From NCBI GenBank assembly GCA_018292915.2, contig JACVVK020000013.1, positions 3,210,001-3,274,000 of the forward strand: a stretch of 64,000 bases of DNA. The letters are read 5' to 3'. Under the pieces are notes generated by a model. That model saw only the letters and a list, made by a program, of their open reading frames with translations, was not told the DNA's origin and searched no databases. Shown here in pieces: positions 63,893-64,000 of this stretch. Both the position numbers and the translations under genes were made by a program. The first letter of the stretch is position 1. Every line of letters starts with the position of its first letter. The DNA comes from Batillaria attramentaria (taxonomy: Eukaryota; Mollusca; Gastropoda; Batillariidae).

Positions 63893-64000
63893 GGGGAGCC
63901 GTCATAACCCAATGGTAGAGTATTGGACTTTCAGTGCTCGGGTCGTGAGTTCGAATCCCGGCTGGGGCCAAATATTTGTGCTGGCCTTTTTCCTCGTTGC
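63893..64000 (+). mobile_element. SINE family 1, cut by the window end
   Basis: Head GGGGAGCCGTCATAACCCAA through GCTGGCCTTTTTCCTCGTTG. Confidence 0.92.

Overview
The window looks like intron- and repeat-dominated nuclear DNA of an invertebrate, most likely a marine gastropod mollusc. The evidence is long TG/CA and GA microsatellites, GT-AG introns, dense tRNA-headed SINEs with target-site duplications, Tc1/mariner and piggyBac-type elements, THAP-domain transposon remnants, and very little coding sequence. The species is not determined. Nothing suggests bacterial, organellar or viral origin.

The central feature, from about 6.2 to 42.6 kb, is a tandem segmental duplication carrying three copies of a small four-exon gene (A at 6590-10705, B at 21763-26238, C at 34130-38702, all plus strand). 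Spliced conceptually, each encodes a protein of about 158 residues: a signal peptide, a six-cysteine EB/EGF-like module and a C-terminal PAN/apple-like domain. In every copy a 66-bp minisatellite lies exactly across the 3' end of exon 2 and its splice donor, with 4, 3 and 7 units in A, B and C. Each unit keeps the reading frame and brings its own potential donor, so the locus could make proteins with different numbers of a 22-residue cysteine-rich repeat. Copies B and C are preceded by a TATA-type promoter and a probable non-coding first exon (17587-17672 and 29959-30044), about 4 kb upstream of the ATG exon. That 5' intron contains a dead LINE reverse transcriptase and a nearly complete Tc1 element whose transposase has two in-frame TGA codons.

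The paralogous units act as natural controls for mobile-element insertion. A 422-bp TA-flanked MITE is in B and C with an exact empty site in A. One SINE is in B but not C. One SINE is between B and C with an empty site between A and B. Two hairpin elements are only in A, and a 3.2-kb insertion interrupts the unit after C.

The left edge (1-6.2 kb) holds a MITE with 38-bp inverted repeats, a small THAP/SAP element and a longer THAP-bearing fold-back transposon. A partial inverted copy of the latter lies at 40.3-41.8 kb. The right part (43-60 kb) is mostly SINEs, satellites (32-bp and 135-bp units), LINE fragments and simple repeats, plus one probable terminal coding exon on the minus strand (55686-56015, weakly CARD-like). 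The right end (60.7-64 kb) has a CpG-rich promoter-like region and the first coding exon of an ankyrin-repeat gene that leaves the window.
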